Below are positions 1-11,099 of a DNA stretch of 64,000 nucleotides, one piece after another. Location of the stretch: positions 10,242,372 through 10,306,371 of the forward strand of contig NC_134655.1 in NCBI RefSeq assembly GCF_030463565.1, in the 5' to 3' direction. The position numbers and the translations under genes were made by a program. Source of the stretch: Pelecanus crispus. Lineage: Eukaryota; Chordata; Aves; Pelecaniformes; Pelecanidae. Every line of letters starts with the position of its first letter. Position 1 is the first letter of the stretch. The notes beneath the pieces are model-generated. The model was not told the DNA's origin and did not search any database. It was given only the letters and a program-made list of their open reading frames with translations.

Positions 1-2029
1 CCACGGAAGCAGGATGTAGCTTGGGGTATCAAAGAGCAAGTCCTAGCATCTATAGTGCTTTACCTGTGAACCAGGAGATGGCAACAAAGTGACTACAACC
101 CCACAGAGAGCCTTCCAATTATTTCTGCTATGTGCAGGTCCGATTTGTAAACAGAAGCCCAGGTAGCCAGCAAAATACAAATTAGGTTTGCTCTTCTCCC
201 TGCAAATGAGAGGCAAATTGAGCAGTCAAACAAAGTTTCAACATTTAGGCTGAAAAGCAGATCTTGTTTAGGGAGGTATTACTTGTACCCTCTCAAACTC
301 ATGTCTCCTCCCTAGGCTTTAAACTTTCTGGATTGTGAGTGCCTGTTGTAACTCTCTGCAATGTACCTTAATGGGAGAAAATAATTTCCTTGCTTTGTTA
401 AATGCTCCAGGAGTTAAAAATCCTGCAAGATCTGCCTTTTTTTTTTTTTTTTCTTTTTTTTTTTGAGGAGTGTTACTTTTGCTATGTAACAGCAGATTTA
501 TTAAAAAGGTATTATTAAGAGAAACACCACTGGAATGGCAAGCAGCTTGCAAAAGCAACAAAACGCATCTTTCCTGTAAGACAAATTCATGGCTTTTAGG
601 AATCAATTTTCTTTTTCCATGGTCTATCTTTGTTTGAGCCTGGGTCCCCTTGAAGACATCACACTACATATCTTATTTTACCTCAGATCCTAGTCCTTGT
701 TTTCTCCAAATAATTCTGTTGGACACTGCTTCTAGTGTGACATTTCCTTTATGGTTTCAAGTGCATGTTGTTTTGACTATAACTTTGTGCATTAGGAAGT
801 GTTACAACAGCAACTATTAATTTCTAGCTTGAAATTCAGTTTCTTAGTCTACTACAGCATTTTGCCATGCCTGAACTTCACATTACCTGGAACCCTAGCT
901 ACCTGCATTTGTTTAGCTGCAGATGGCAACACCTCCACAAATGCCTTTCATACAGGTATTTTACTTTTAGAAGAGCTAATGGTAATCACCATATGATCCT
1001 TCCTCTTCTTTTTTGTTATGTGAAAGAGCTAGTAATGAGCACATTCAGAAAAATCACTATATGGAATTAGCCCTCATAAATGGAGCAGTCGGGCTCCTAG
1101 CAAGGATAGGATACATTGCTTGTTTGCTATTTCCTCTCCCAATCCCAAACAAAGCTAATTCAGCTTGTATAAATTAATGTAGTGCACGATTCAGTGGTGC
1201 AACAGGAGCTCAGTTCAGGTGTCAGCCCTCATGTACTTTTAAATTAGTTCTATAGAAAGTTTGACTGGTGCAGAATACCACAGAGAAGCAATTGAATAGC
1301 ATAGGAAACAAGGTTGTTAGAACAGAAATTAAAGATAGGGGAATCCATATCACCTGATGCCCTGATTTTTCATTTTGGGCCTCAATGATCCTCCTGCCAA
1401 AGTAAAAAACTTTGTTGCATAGCAGGATTCAAATAGGGTGGTTGTGGAAGTAGGAAAAACATACCCTGAAAGCAGAATGAATGCAAGTGAGTATTAATAA
1501 CTCTAGATCAGTGATTACTGGTCTCTCAAAAAGGCAGAAGAGTGAACATAATTATAAACAGTCACGCAGAAGACAACAGAAGCACTGAAGAATTCCCATG
1601 GAAGCATGTGGATTTTACCCTGAGAAAAATCTGCAACCTTTTTGAGAAACACTGCTATAAATTAACGATGCTTTTTTCCTAGAAATGAAAAAATCTCCCT
1701 TTGCTCCATTGCAAGTTCATCACTTCTGCAATAAAGCTGATAAACTCTGGGGAAAATGTATCCATGTTCCTTTATATCTCAAACAGCAATGTTCACAAGG
1801 TTCAGTTATTTTCTGATCGTGATTCATTGTAAAACAATACCTTGTGCTTCTTCCAAACATTGTTATAAACACAAAAGACTCTGCATTTAGCATTTTTAAA
1901 ACAGCCCCTAGAAAATACGCATCACTGAAAACCCTTAGATGCTTATCTCTGTCTGCAAAAGGTCAACACTGGAATTTTGTTATTTACTTCTTTCGTTCCT
2001 CATCTTCTATTCTTTTTCTTAATCCACTA
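1..2029. other. intergenic or intronic DNA, no gene seen
   Basis: AT-rich avian sequence without a supportable gene. A long T tract broken by a single C lies at about 438-464 and is low complexity; it could be the reverse of a poly(A) tail, but nothing next to it looks like a retrocopy. The small ORFs here have no recognisable domain, signal or splice context. Confidence 0.6.
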
Positions 2030-2370
2030 TCATAGAATCATAGAATCACAGAATCATAGAATGCTTTGGGTTGGAAGGGACCTTTAGAGGTCATCTAGCC
2101 CAACCCCTGCAGTGAGCAGGGACAGCTTTAACCAGATCAGGGTGCTCACAGCCCCGTCCAACCTGACCTGGAATGTTTCCAGGGATGGGGCCTCCACTGC
2201 CTCTCTGGGCAACCTGTGCCAGTGCCTCACCACCCTCAGTGTAAAAAACTTCTTTCTAATGTCTAGTCTAAATCTATTCTTCTTTAGTTTAAATCGTTAT
2301 TCCTTGTCCTGTCACAACAGAACTTATTAAAAAGATTCTCCCCATCTTTCCTGTAGGCTCCCTTTAGGCT
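2030..2370 (-). mobile_element. CR1 LINE, 5'-truncated 3' end
   Basis: Read on the plus strand, it opens with repeated TCATAGAA units, the reverse complement of the ATTCTATGA tail that ends avian CR1 elements. It continues with the typical CR1 3' end (TTGGAAGGGACC, then a segment about a fragment being truncated after the CCTTGTCCTGTCACAACAG motif). The element therefore lies on the minus strand with its 3' end at 2030. It is cut off near 2370, where a short duplication of AGGCTCCCTTT occurs. It is closely related to the copy at 52386-52842, with which it shares long stretches. CR1 elements usually lack target duplications, and none is seen. Confidence 0.93.
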
Positions 2371-5300
2371 CCCTTTTCACTGAAAAATACTATCACTAGT
2401 ATTGGAAAAATACTATCCGCTATTTTGTGGACTACCTGCATAGAATGAGAAATATTTTGCACTTTCGTATTTAGTGTTTCAACCATTGCTACTCTTCAGA
2501 GACAGGTTTCATTAACAGAAACCACACAACTTCTTTCAGCTGCTCTACATGCTTGTAAGCAGCTACTCCTTCACCTGTGGAAAAGTTTGGTTTGGGGGAG
2601 CTGTGGCAGGTAGGATGAGCTGTTCAGTATTTTATTCCTTTCTACATGCTTGTTAGGAACAGGGTATTAATCATACTAAGATACAGATTGCATTCAGTAA
2701 GTCTCTAGCTATCACGGTGGAGGCAGAGGAAGGATGTTTCTTGCTTCTGGCTCCCTTTGTGACCAGCCTGTTTCTGGAGCATCAGGAAGAGCCTTTGTGT
2801 AGAATGAAAATCTATTCTCATCCCAAACATTTACGAGTCAGACTGGATTTTATCATGATTCTCCAGGTTTCTAAAGGACTGCAGCACTACTAGTTTCAGT
2901 GACAAGGTTAGCTCAGTTTCCCAGTTTGAGTCTCCCCTAAGGGTAAGGCACTGTGCTCCACAGCCTTGGTGAGAGATCAAGTAGCACAGTGCAAAGTCAG
3001 ACATCAGAACAGCACAGGTGCAATGCTGGGGGCGGGCTGTATTGGTTAGCAGTTATTACCACTTCTACTTATTACCAGACCAACTGAGGCCAAATAATTG
3101 CATCATGAATTCTGCTTTTAAGGATATTGAAAACTAACAACTTGACGTAGCCTAGTATGGCAGTGAACCTTTGAAAGTTTCCAAATGCAGGTAATCAACT
3201 GTTAAATCAGAAATAGCAGACAGGATTTCACACACTAACCATTCCTTAGGGCTTCCTAAAAGATGGACTAATAAATTATATTAACTTTCCCCATGACGAC
3301 TGTCTCATATCCCTGGTATATGTGGATATATCAAAGTTGGAATATGCTCAGATCAAGAGATTTGAGTTGTCTACCTCTGTTGTAAGTCACCACTTCAGCA
3401 AAAGGACGAAGTAGAAAAGGAGGAGAGATTCTGTAATAGCAGCTGTACTGGTAAGTCCCTCAGACTGAGAAGTTACTTTCCTTCAGAGAAACAGTGTTCA
3501 ATATAGCACTTGCATTTTTAAGTACCACATATTCCATCACGCATATATGATTTCTGAATAATATCATAGGTAAAAAGATCAGGCATCATTTCTTCTTCTC
3601 CTGCCAATGCAGCTTGTGCATTGTTGAGCTTCAATTCTGCAAACACATCCTTGACTTTACAACCTTGAGCGGTCCCAAAACAATCAAGACAATTAGCCAC
3701 AGGAATAGAGTTCAGCAATTGTAGAAGTGTTGCTAGACTGAGGCCTAAAGTCCACGTTTTCACCTAACTGACTAAATAAGTCTCATACTTGCTTTTGGGC
3801 ACTGAGCAGAATATTCTTGAGGTCCAGGTGAGGTGTGTAGCATGATGGGTCACTTCTGAAACCATTCTCTTGGCTCAGCGTACATCAGCCACACTTGGTC
3901 AGGTTTTAGACTCTGGAAAATATTACAGAGCTGTTCTGCAACTGTCACTGAGGGTCAGGTAAGACAACACTTGCCTTCTTCTAAATACTGTGTGTCCATG
4001 TCAGCTAGACTTCTGTTTGGGACTAAATCACATCTTCCCTGCCCTACTCTTTCTGCAGACTCCTGGTTCACATGCATATTACAGTGCAAGTCCTCAGTCT
4101 TTTTGGTTGGAGTGAGAGGCACTGAGCTCACAATATTCCACCTCTCATTCCTGCAGCAAGTTGTTTTCCAGTTAGGTGCCAGAGCAAATAAATGGTATTT
4201 AAGGAGGAAGAAAAGGAAAATTAAAATTCAGATCAACTTGGAAGAGTTTTGGATGAAGATATTGGCGGATCAATAACGTTTTGAGTTTTGTATTTTGTTT
4301 AAAAAAGTTGATTCATACATGTAAGTTTAAGGAAGTGTAAAACCCTCCAAAACAAGATCTGTCAGGCCAAACAGTCCATTTAATTTAACCAGAAACTCCT
4401 TTGATTGTGCCTCAAGACAGTTATTTGCATAGATGTGATTTCTTTATTTACATAGATTTGTATTCTTACAGCTCCTTCAGATTCTGTATTATCTTAATTA
4501 TATATATTATATAAATAATAATCAGTCTATCTGTATCGTCTGGCTTTATTTAACCAGCAATTTAGGGACTGTTCAATATTAAGATACAATCAAGCTAACA
4601 GTCCCTGCTCATGCAAATCGTTCCTACTCTCTGGAGAAGAACTTGCTGACATGAAATCTGCATTTCTATTTTTTATTTTCTAAATAAATATATATTTAGT
4701 CTTCATAGGGGGAAAATCTTTTGCAGTGAAGCAGATGGTAGGAGATACTGTGAAATTTACCATTGAACAAAGTGCATGAACATTTTATCATCAAAACTTC
4801 AAAGGGAAAACAGCTTTTAATAGGGTGGAAAGTTTTCTGGAAAAAAACAATATCTGGGGTAAGAGGCTGACAGATGAGACAGAACAATTTTCCCTTGTCT
4901 TTGGCAATAACATTTTTGTGTGTGTGATTTGACTGCTGAAGGCACAGGAAAATTTGTTTTCTAATAACTTGATAAAAACCTCCAAAAACACAAGGAAGAG
5001 TTTTAAATAACTGTAGAAAATAAGTGGCAAAACTCATTTGGTTTTGGAGGAAAAAGAACAACCAGGCTTTCCCAAATCAACCCAGCCTTATATATTAGGC
5101 TCTCCTTGTTTAGGAGAGGAGCTGTCTCAGAACTTGGGAAGGCTGCATTTTTGCTAGACTCAAGCCAGCTCTCGGGGCTGCAGCATGCACGATGCTTGCA
5201 TCTTCTCCTAGGGTTTTCTGTAAGGAGATGGTTTTCAAATGCCCCACATATTTACCCTGTTAAGAACAGCATCAAAACCCTGTTGCAGAGCTGACTGCAA

Positions 5301-6383
5301 GTAATCAGAGGAAACTGCAGAGCAGTGACATAATAAGCTCCCCTTGGCTTGTCCTACCTCATAACTGTCTGCCATCTCTCATCCCCATCAAAGCTGATAT
5401 GACTGAGCTTCTTACTCTGGCACAAATAAAGAAAAATAATCCAGGCAAGAGCTGTCATAGGCCTGGATGGCTATAGCCAACTCGCTGCAGGACAGGAAAG
5501 GGCAGCTTTAGCAGTCACAGATGAACTAATGTATTTTCTTTTCTTACATTTAGTTCACCACCTCAAAGGGGGAAATAAGAAGCAGATGACTTTGGATGTC
5601 CTTTTTATCCCCAAACTAGTGCTTCAGCTGCAACCCCAACTTGCCATTTGAGCTGAAAAAAGCAGGGATTTTGTACCAAAACTATTACAGAAGATACAAT
5701 TTCCAACCCTCCAAAATGGACGTAGCAAACTTGGCCATCCATGAATTAACATGGGGAAAAAGACAGAACGTCAGTCTTTTACTGATGTGAAGCAAACCCA
5801 AGACATGCAAGAGTACAAATACCTTCTAAGAAGGTGTAAGGGCAAAGAAGGGCTGGCTGCTGCATGCAGGATGGGGAGCTGGGGGATAACAGGGCTGGTA
5901 GGGCAGGGGCCTCACCAGCAACCACCCCACAGTACCTGGAGAGAGGCTGACCCAGAGACCATGGCCAGGGTTGGCCCAGAGTCCAGATCATCAGACGAGT
6001 CCCTGGTGGTCAGGCAGGTCTGAGGTCGCACTACAAAGTCAGCCTGCAGGTCAGGAGCAGGTCTAAAGCTGGGGGAGCCAGACCCAGCTGCGCTGCAGCC
6101 CAGCCCTCTTCCAGCAGAGCTCCAGCTGGGACTGCAGGCCTAGAGCAAAACTTAAAGAGGGCTCCTGGGCCATGGGCGTGGTGTGGGTGGGAGCCACGGG
6201 TGAGGCTGGGAAGGGCCATTAAGGTCTTTTAGTGCCCCCATGGCTGTGACACAGGCACTACCACCCTGTGGTTGGAGTCTGCATCGCCATGGACTTCATG
6301 AACAATTCTGCACTTACCCTCTGGTCTTTAAATTGCTTATAAAATTTAGATATATTTCACACTTCTTGATTCAAGATCTTCTC
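2371..6383. other. intergenic or intronic DNA
   Basis: AT-rich sequence without a recognised gene. It holds one exon-like minus-strand frame at 3518-3760, listed separately, and an AT-only patch near 4500-4520. A moderately GC-rich patch at about 5840-6230 has ORFs on both strands but no domain or CpG-island character strong enough to call a promoter. Confidence 0.55.
3518..3760 (-). other. weak exon-like open frame, unidentified
   Basis: About 80 codons are open on the minus strand and end in TAA. The frame starts at a GTG, not an ATG. Its last third is acidic and follows a possible splice acceptor (a T-rich stretch ending GTTTGCAG, near 3640). The beginning is hydrophobic and could pass for a signal peptide. 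I recognise no family. A chance ORF is at least as likely as a coding exon. Confidence 0.15.
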
Positions 6384-7350
6384 CTGGAATCATAGAATAT
6401 CTTGAGTTGGAAGGCACCCATAAGGATCATCGAGTCCAACTCCTTGCTCCTCACAGGAGTAGTTAAAACTAAACCATATGATGAGGAGCATCATCCAGAC
6501 GCTCCTTGAACTCTAGCAGGATTGGTGCAGTGACCATTTCCCTGGGGAGCCTGTTCCAGTGACTGACCGCCCTCTCAGTGAAGAACCTTTCCCTAATGTC
6601 CAGTCTGAACTTCCCCTGATGCAGCTTCATTCCATTTCCTTGTGTCTTATCACTGGCCACCAGAGAGAGGAGATCAGCAGCTCCCCCTCCGCTGCCCCCC
6701 TTGAGGAAGTTGTAGACTGCAATGAGATCCCCCTTCAGCCTTCTCTTCTCCAAGCTGAACAAGCCAAGTGACCTCAGCCACTCTGCAGAAGTCTTGCCCT
6801 CGAGACGTTTCACCATCTTTGTCACCCTCCTCTGGACACACTCTAGTAGTTTGATGTCCTTATATTGAGGTGCCCCAAACTGCACACGGTACTGTGTCAA
6901 GTGGGACCATCACCTCCTCGACCGGCTAGCTGTGCTGTGCTTGATGCACCCCAGGACACCGTTGGCCCTTTCGGCTGCCAGGGCGCACTGTTGACTCATA
7001 TTCAACAGCCTCTTGTCCCCCTGTACCTATAACCAGGACTACCCTGTCCCAGGTGCAGAATCCAGCACTTGCTCTTGTTAAATTTCATATGGCTGGTGAT
7101 TGCCCAGATTTCGAGTCTATCCAGATGTCTCTGTCAGGCCTCTCTACCCTCGAGGGAGTCCACAGCTCCTCCTAGTTTAGTTATCATCGGCAAACTTAAT
7201 GTACATTCAACTCCTGCACCCAGATCATTTATAAAAACATTAAAGAGCATTGTCCCTAAAACTGAGCCCTGGGGAACCCCACTGGTGACCGGCTGCCAGC
7301 CTGATGTAACCCCATTAACTCTTTGAGCTCAACCCATCAGCCACCATTTT
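6384..7350 (-). mobile_element. CR1 LINE, long 5'-truncated copy with ORF2 end
   Basis: The 3' end is at 6384 (GGAATCATAGAAT), with only a short tail of the CR1 octamer. The minus strand from about 6900 to 6469 is open and encodes the C-terminal part of the CR1 ORF2 reverse-transcriptase protein: the pattern LLECVQRR-TKM, then LRSLGLFSLEKRRL-GDLI-VYN-LKGG, then FFTERAVSHWNRLPREMV is diagnostic. Upstream (6900-7350) it continues into the region complementary to the familiar CR1 text around CTGAGCCCTGGGGAACCCCACTGGTGACCGG (written here in pieces: TGAGCCCTGGGGAAC at about 7263, GTGACCGGCTGCCAGCC at about 7285). Similarity fades near 7350. It is older and more diverged than the copies at 2030 and 52386. 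It is inactive. Confidence 0.93.
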
Positions 7351-8328
7351 ATTTCATACCAAGGGTTCAGATTGAAGTTGTCTGCGGTAGTCCCCTGTGT
7401 ACCTAAACCTGCAAAGTGTGCTGCTGGCTACTGACACACTGTTTGTGGCACAAAATTTAATCCCACACTCCTCTGATCTTCAAAACACTTCTGGATTTGT
7501 TCAGAGACTTTTTACTTTATTATATTTTACTATGAATGAAAAGCATGGCTTTCATTCATGGGGAGCAGTGCTGCACACCCGATGCCAATGACAGTCTCCT
7601 GGAGGCCAGCAAGATTTTTGTCTGAGAGTGGATTGAATAAATCAACACATTAATGAGGTGTTTCTAGGAAAAAGCTAGACACAAGGGTGAAGCCAGGCCA
7701 TTCTAAAGCCAACAGATGCAAAAAGCTATTTTGGGAAAGCAATGTCTTCAAATTTGGCATTACAGACCACCACTGTAAAGCAGAATTGATGAGCGATTGC
7801 AGCGTATACAACTCACACAATCATCTTGAACCAATTTTCCACACAAAACAGAGGAATAATGCTATACTGCTATTTATTTCTAGGTGAAATTATGTCACTT
7901 CCTACTTCCAAAAGGGTATCTTTTCCCAGCATGTCAGAAGAACAAAACCCAATAGTTTGATTCTCAGGTCAGCTGGAACCTAATCCCATTACTGACCTCA
8001 GTAGTCTGACTCTTGAATTCGTTAGGAAAATGAAGGAAATTGTTTCAGTGCTTGATATGTTATTTCAAGGATTGCTTGTCAGCAAAGGACCCTGGAACTG
8101 GAGTGACTTTTTCCAGACACTTGCTACAACACCGTAAATTCTAAATCCTTTTCCATTTCTGTTTGTGGGTCAGCAAGCCCACACCTTCTCTCCAGTGAAA
8201 AAGAATCTTTTGATTAATCAAGTCTCCCTTGATTTTAGCCTGCTGCTGTACTCTCATGTTAGGGCCTGAGTGGGATTCCACTGTAGCTACAGGAGAGGAC
8301 AACTGGCGGAGGCTTTATATTCAGACAG
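7351..8328. other. intergenic DNA downstream of the HSF-like locus
   Basis: AT-rich sequence between the long CR1 copy and the poly(A) signal of the HSF-like gene. I see no gene, RNA or repeat that I can name. Confidence 0.55.
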
Positions 8329-8334
8329 TTTATT
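8329..8334 (-). terminator. poly(A) signal AATAAA of the HSF-like locus
   Basis: TTTATT on the plus strand is AATAAA on the minus strand. It begins 41 bases after the exon 2 stop at 8376, a normal place for a short 3' UTR. This supports 8376 as the original end of the reading frame. Confidence 0.6.
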
Positions 8335-8375
8335 GGAACACTTAGGAGACTCTATTGCCTTGGACCATGCAACTT

Positions 8376-9053
8376 CTACAACAGCTGTGGAAGGTACCTA
8401 GCATGCCCCAGGTAGGGGTCCAAGGCCATTGCCCGCAGCTCCCCTGTTTGCACCACGAGTGCCAGTCGGGCAGTGGTGGTACGGTGGAGTTTGGCCCCGA
8501 GGTGGCCTCGGCGCAGACAGAGCAGCGGCCGCTGCCAGCACAGCTGGAGAGGTGGGAGGTGCAGCCCTGGAGCAAAGGGACTGTTGGGCACGGCCGGCGC
8601 GGCGCGACCTGGTGAAGCGGCAGCGGCACCCTGGACGCCAGCCGGGCCGGGGCTGCTGTGCTGCGGCAGAAGGGAGGGGGCCAGAGGACGGAGCTGCTCC
8701 CTGCCTGCTGCTGCCGCAGGGTCCGAATTTGTCAGAGCAGCGGTGCGCGCAGGCGTAGAGGCACGTCTGGCTCCTGTAGCTGCCTTGGCACGTCGCTTGG
8801 CAGGGGCGGTCTCCCTGGGTGCAGAGGTGTGCAAGTTCTCCCTTGGACCTGCTGGGAACAGGCCGCTCTCCTCCTCAGCAGTGGTTTCCCATGCAAGCTC
8901 CACATCTGCTCTTCTTTTCTGGTGGTGTGCATGCAAATCCATGTCCAGTGGAAGTCCTGCTGGTGTTTGATTTTTTGGACCAAAGCTTCACTTATACTTC
9001 ATTAGCAGATGCAGAAAACGTCTTCTAAAATTGGGGTTGTAGTAGAAGTGAAA
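8376..9053 (-). CDS. exon 2 of the HSF-like locus, domain end and GC-rich tail
   Basis: The acceptor is a pyrimidine-rich run ending TTTGCATGTTTTAG, with AG at 9055-9054. The exon begins FHFYYNPNFRRRFLHLL, the last strand of the HSF domain. The exon is 226 codons including the TAG stop at 8378-8376. Codon 22 is TGA (8990-8988); a CGA to TGA change is the simplest explanation. After it the frame stays open for over 200 codons. The tail is rich in Ala, Pro, Arg and Ser and in CpG, quite unlike the flanking AT-rich DNA. No known motif is seen in the tail. Confidence 0.7.
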
Positions 9054-9723
9054 CTAAAACATGCAAAGAAAAAGAGTGAGTTGCCACCACCTTGAGACTG
9101 GAGACTGTCACAAAGATACGAGAGCCAAGAATTTTAGCTGCAAAAGAAAAATGTGGATGTTAAAAAGGACTATCGGGGCATTCTAAACCTGAAGTTCAGG
9201 CTGAATAAAAGGGTGCGATACAGTCCTGTGAAGTAGTAACCAGCCTTGTGTTTTTGCTGCTGGGTAGCAGAGAAGCATAGGATTTTCAAAAGCATACAGA
9301 CTGATTTAGAAACCCAAATACCATTACTTTTCAGAAACTTTAGCGTGGAATGAACATGTAGGTAACTATATGATCCTGGCATGTACCATCTCAGCCTTCA
9401 GGAAATGCCACAAGAAAACTGCATCTGGTACAGCAAGACACATAGCAAATACAAAAAAAAAACCCCAAACCTGATATGATGAGAATCTCTTTTCATATTA
9501 TGTGTTCAGAGTAATTGGAAATAGCCAATGTATATTTTATCAGCATTTCTACTACTCAGAAATGCTACCTCATAAACTGAACGTGAGCCGAGAAACAAAT
9601 GACAATCAGAACATCTGCTACCATCCTTGTCTCCTGTGTAGTAAAGGCTTATTTCACTGGAACAGAAATCTGTCCCCCTATAATATTCTGAGTGTTAGTT
9701 TGCATGTAGAGGATCCAACATAC

Positions 9724-10279
9724 TTCCATAGCTGTTTCTTCTGCTAGCAAGTCATTGCGCGAGCCTGATTTTGGAAAATCCCACAGCTTTCTGGTGAATC
9801 CATTCAGACGGAGCTCATGAGTGAAGCTTTTCATGCTCTCACTTTCAAAAATTCTCAGATGTCCTCTCCTTGCTAGTACTTCCTCTTCAAACAATTCTTC
9901 ATGAATCACTACACACTTCCCGTTGTCCCCCCCAGCAAAGGGACTCAAACCGATCGCTTTCAACAACGTCCCAGAGCTTCTTCAGAAAGCTGAGGCGTGT
10001 AGAGGCATCGCCTTTGCTAGAGCTCTCCTCAGATGAATTCAGACGCCCTCTTTCTGACCGGGGTCGCTTAGTCAAAGTTTGTAAAGACTTTTCTTCTACT
10101 GGAGGTCCAAAGGCAGGGTCACCAGCTGCTCTCTTGTCGCATGCTGGAGGGAGAGAAGAGGTCGAGCCTGACGAATTAACTCCCCTGGCCAGAACAGAAT
10201 CGCATGATGTTCCCGATGAAGAAAGCTCCATTTTAAATTCTTTTCTCTTAGTTTGAGTAAATTTTTCAGTTGAAGCCAT
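9724..10279 (-). CDS. exon 1 of the HSF-like locus, start and most of DNA-binding domain
   Basis: The start is the ATG at 10279-10277; upstream there is no longer in-frame extension with family similarity. The first 90 or so residues are serine- and charge-rich, as in HSFY N-termini. The winged-helix domain begins near 9995. The exon ends with GAA at 9726-9724, directly followed by the donor GTATGT. The length is 556 nt, one more than a multiple of three because of the extra G at 9927-9933. Beyond the donor the open frame runs on to 9649 with no family similarity, which supports the splice site. Confidence 0.75.
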
Positions 10280-10516
10280 CTACCTTAGTGGCTAGACTGT
10301 CCTGCCAGACAGGCAGCTGAAAGGAAGTGACCAACTGACTGAGAAGCCCAAGGGAAATTTCTCAAACATCATATGACACCCATGCTGCGCTGCCATGACA
10401 TCACAGAGCAGCATCTGTTTCCTAGCAATATGAAGCAGCTGCAGCAGCAAGTGCTAAATAGCACTTGTTGCTTTTCATTTACAGATTTTATGTCTAAAAA
10501 GCCAAAAAGTAAATAA
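10280..10516 (-). promoter_or_regulatory. putative 5' flank and promoter of the HSF-like locus
   Basis: About 240 bases separate the ATG from the LTR. They hold a CRE-like TGACATCA at 10396-10403, a motif used by CREM/CREB in many testis promoters. No clear TATA box is seen. The assignment is inferred from position only. Confidence 0.25.
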
Positions 10517-10521
10517 AACTG

Positions 10522-11094
10522 TGTCCTGGTTTTGGCTGGGATAGAGTTAATTTTCTTCCTAGTAGCAGGCATAGTGCTGTGGTTTGGATTTAGGATGAGA
10601 AGAATGCTGATAACACACTGATGGTTTAGTTGTTGCTGAGTACTGCTTATGCTAGTCAAGGACTTTTCAGCTTCCCATGCTCTGCCAGGTGCACAAGAAA
10701 CTGGGAGGGGGCACAGCCAGAATAGTTGATCCAAACTGCCCAAAGGGCTATTCCATACCATATGGCATCATGCTCAGTATAGAAACTGGGGGGGGGTTGG
10801 GCGGGGAGCAGCAATCGCTGCTCGGGAACTGTCTGGGCATCGGTCAGCGGGTGGTGAGCAATTGCATTGTGCATCACTTGCTTTGTATATTGTTATCATT
10901 ATTATCATTATTGTATTGTTGCTATTATTATAATTACTATTTTACTATATTACAATTATTAAACTGTTCTTATCTCAACCCAGGAGTGTTTCTCACTCTT
11001 ACTCCTCCGATTCTCTCCCCCATCCCATCGGGGTAGGGGGAGTGAGCGAGCTGCTGCATGGTGCTCAGTTGCTGGCTGGGGCTAAACCATGACA
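10522..11094 (+). mobile_element. solo LTR of an avian endogenous retrovirus (copy 1)
   Basis: A 573-bp LTR begins TGTCCTGG and ends ACCATGACA, so it has TG...CA termini. It is flanked by a perfect 5-bp target duplication AACTG (10517-10521 and 11095-11099), which suits the ERVL-type families. Internal marks are a degenerate TATA (GTATAGA, 10777-10783), an AT-rich run of ATT/ATC units at about 10890-10950, and the polyadenylation-type ATTAAA at 10958-10963. No internal retroviral genes follow on either side, so it is a solo LTR left by recombination. It resembles the TguLTR5-like group; that name is from memory. Confidence 0.93.
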
Positions 11095-11099
11095 AACTG

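Larger units (their letters stand above)
8376..10279 (-). pseudogene. HSFX/HSFY-like heat shock factor, two exons, frame broken
   Basis: The locus encodes a heat-shock-factor family protein. These are nuclear DNA-binding proteins; the HSFX/HSFY branch is mostly germline expressed in mammals. Exon 1 runs 10279-9724 from an ATG (MASTEKFTQ...) through an S-rich N-terminus into the HSF domain, which starts at FLKKLWDVVESDRFESLCWG and continues through CVVIHEELFEEEVL, RIFESESMKSF and LLAEETAME. The intron is 9723-9054. Exon 2 (9053-8376) resumes with FHFYYNPNFRRRFLHLL, exactly where HSFY has FYYNPNFKRG. Allowing for the lesions, the frame is about 410 codons, close to human HSFY (about 400) and HSFX (about 420). 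Lesions: a seven-G run at 9927-9933 shifts the frame by +1, and a TGA lies at 8990-8988. The recognition helix also carries His (codon 9819-9817) in place of the family's conserved Arg. It is not a processed copy, because the intron is present. Sequencing error could explain the G run but less easily all three changes. Confidence 0.85.

Noticed and set aside
6469..6900. 143-residue minus-strand ORF
   Set aside because: It is the C-terminal part of CR1 ORF2, not a host gene.
8429..9028. Several plus-strand ORFs in the GC-rich block
   Set aside because: Shadow frames of HSF-like exon 2; GC-rich DNA lacks stops on both strands.
9649..9723. Continuation of the HSF-like open frame past the donor
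   Set aside because: Similarity stops at LAEETAME and resumes in exon 2; this part is intron read-through.
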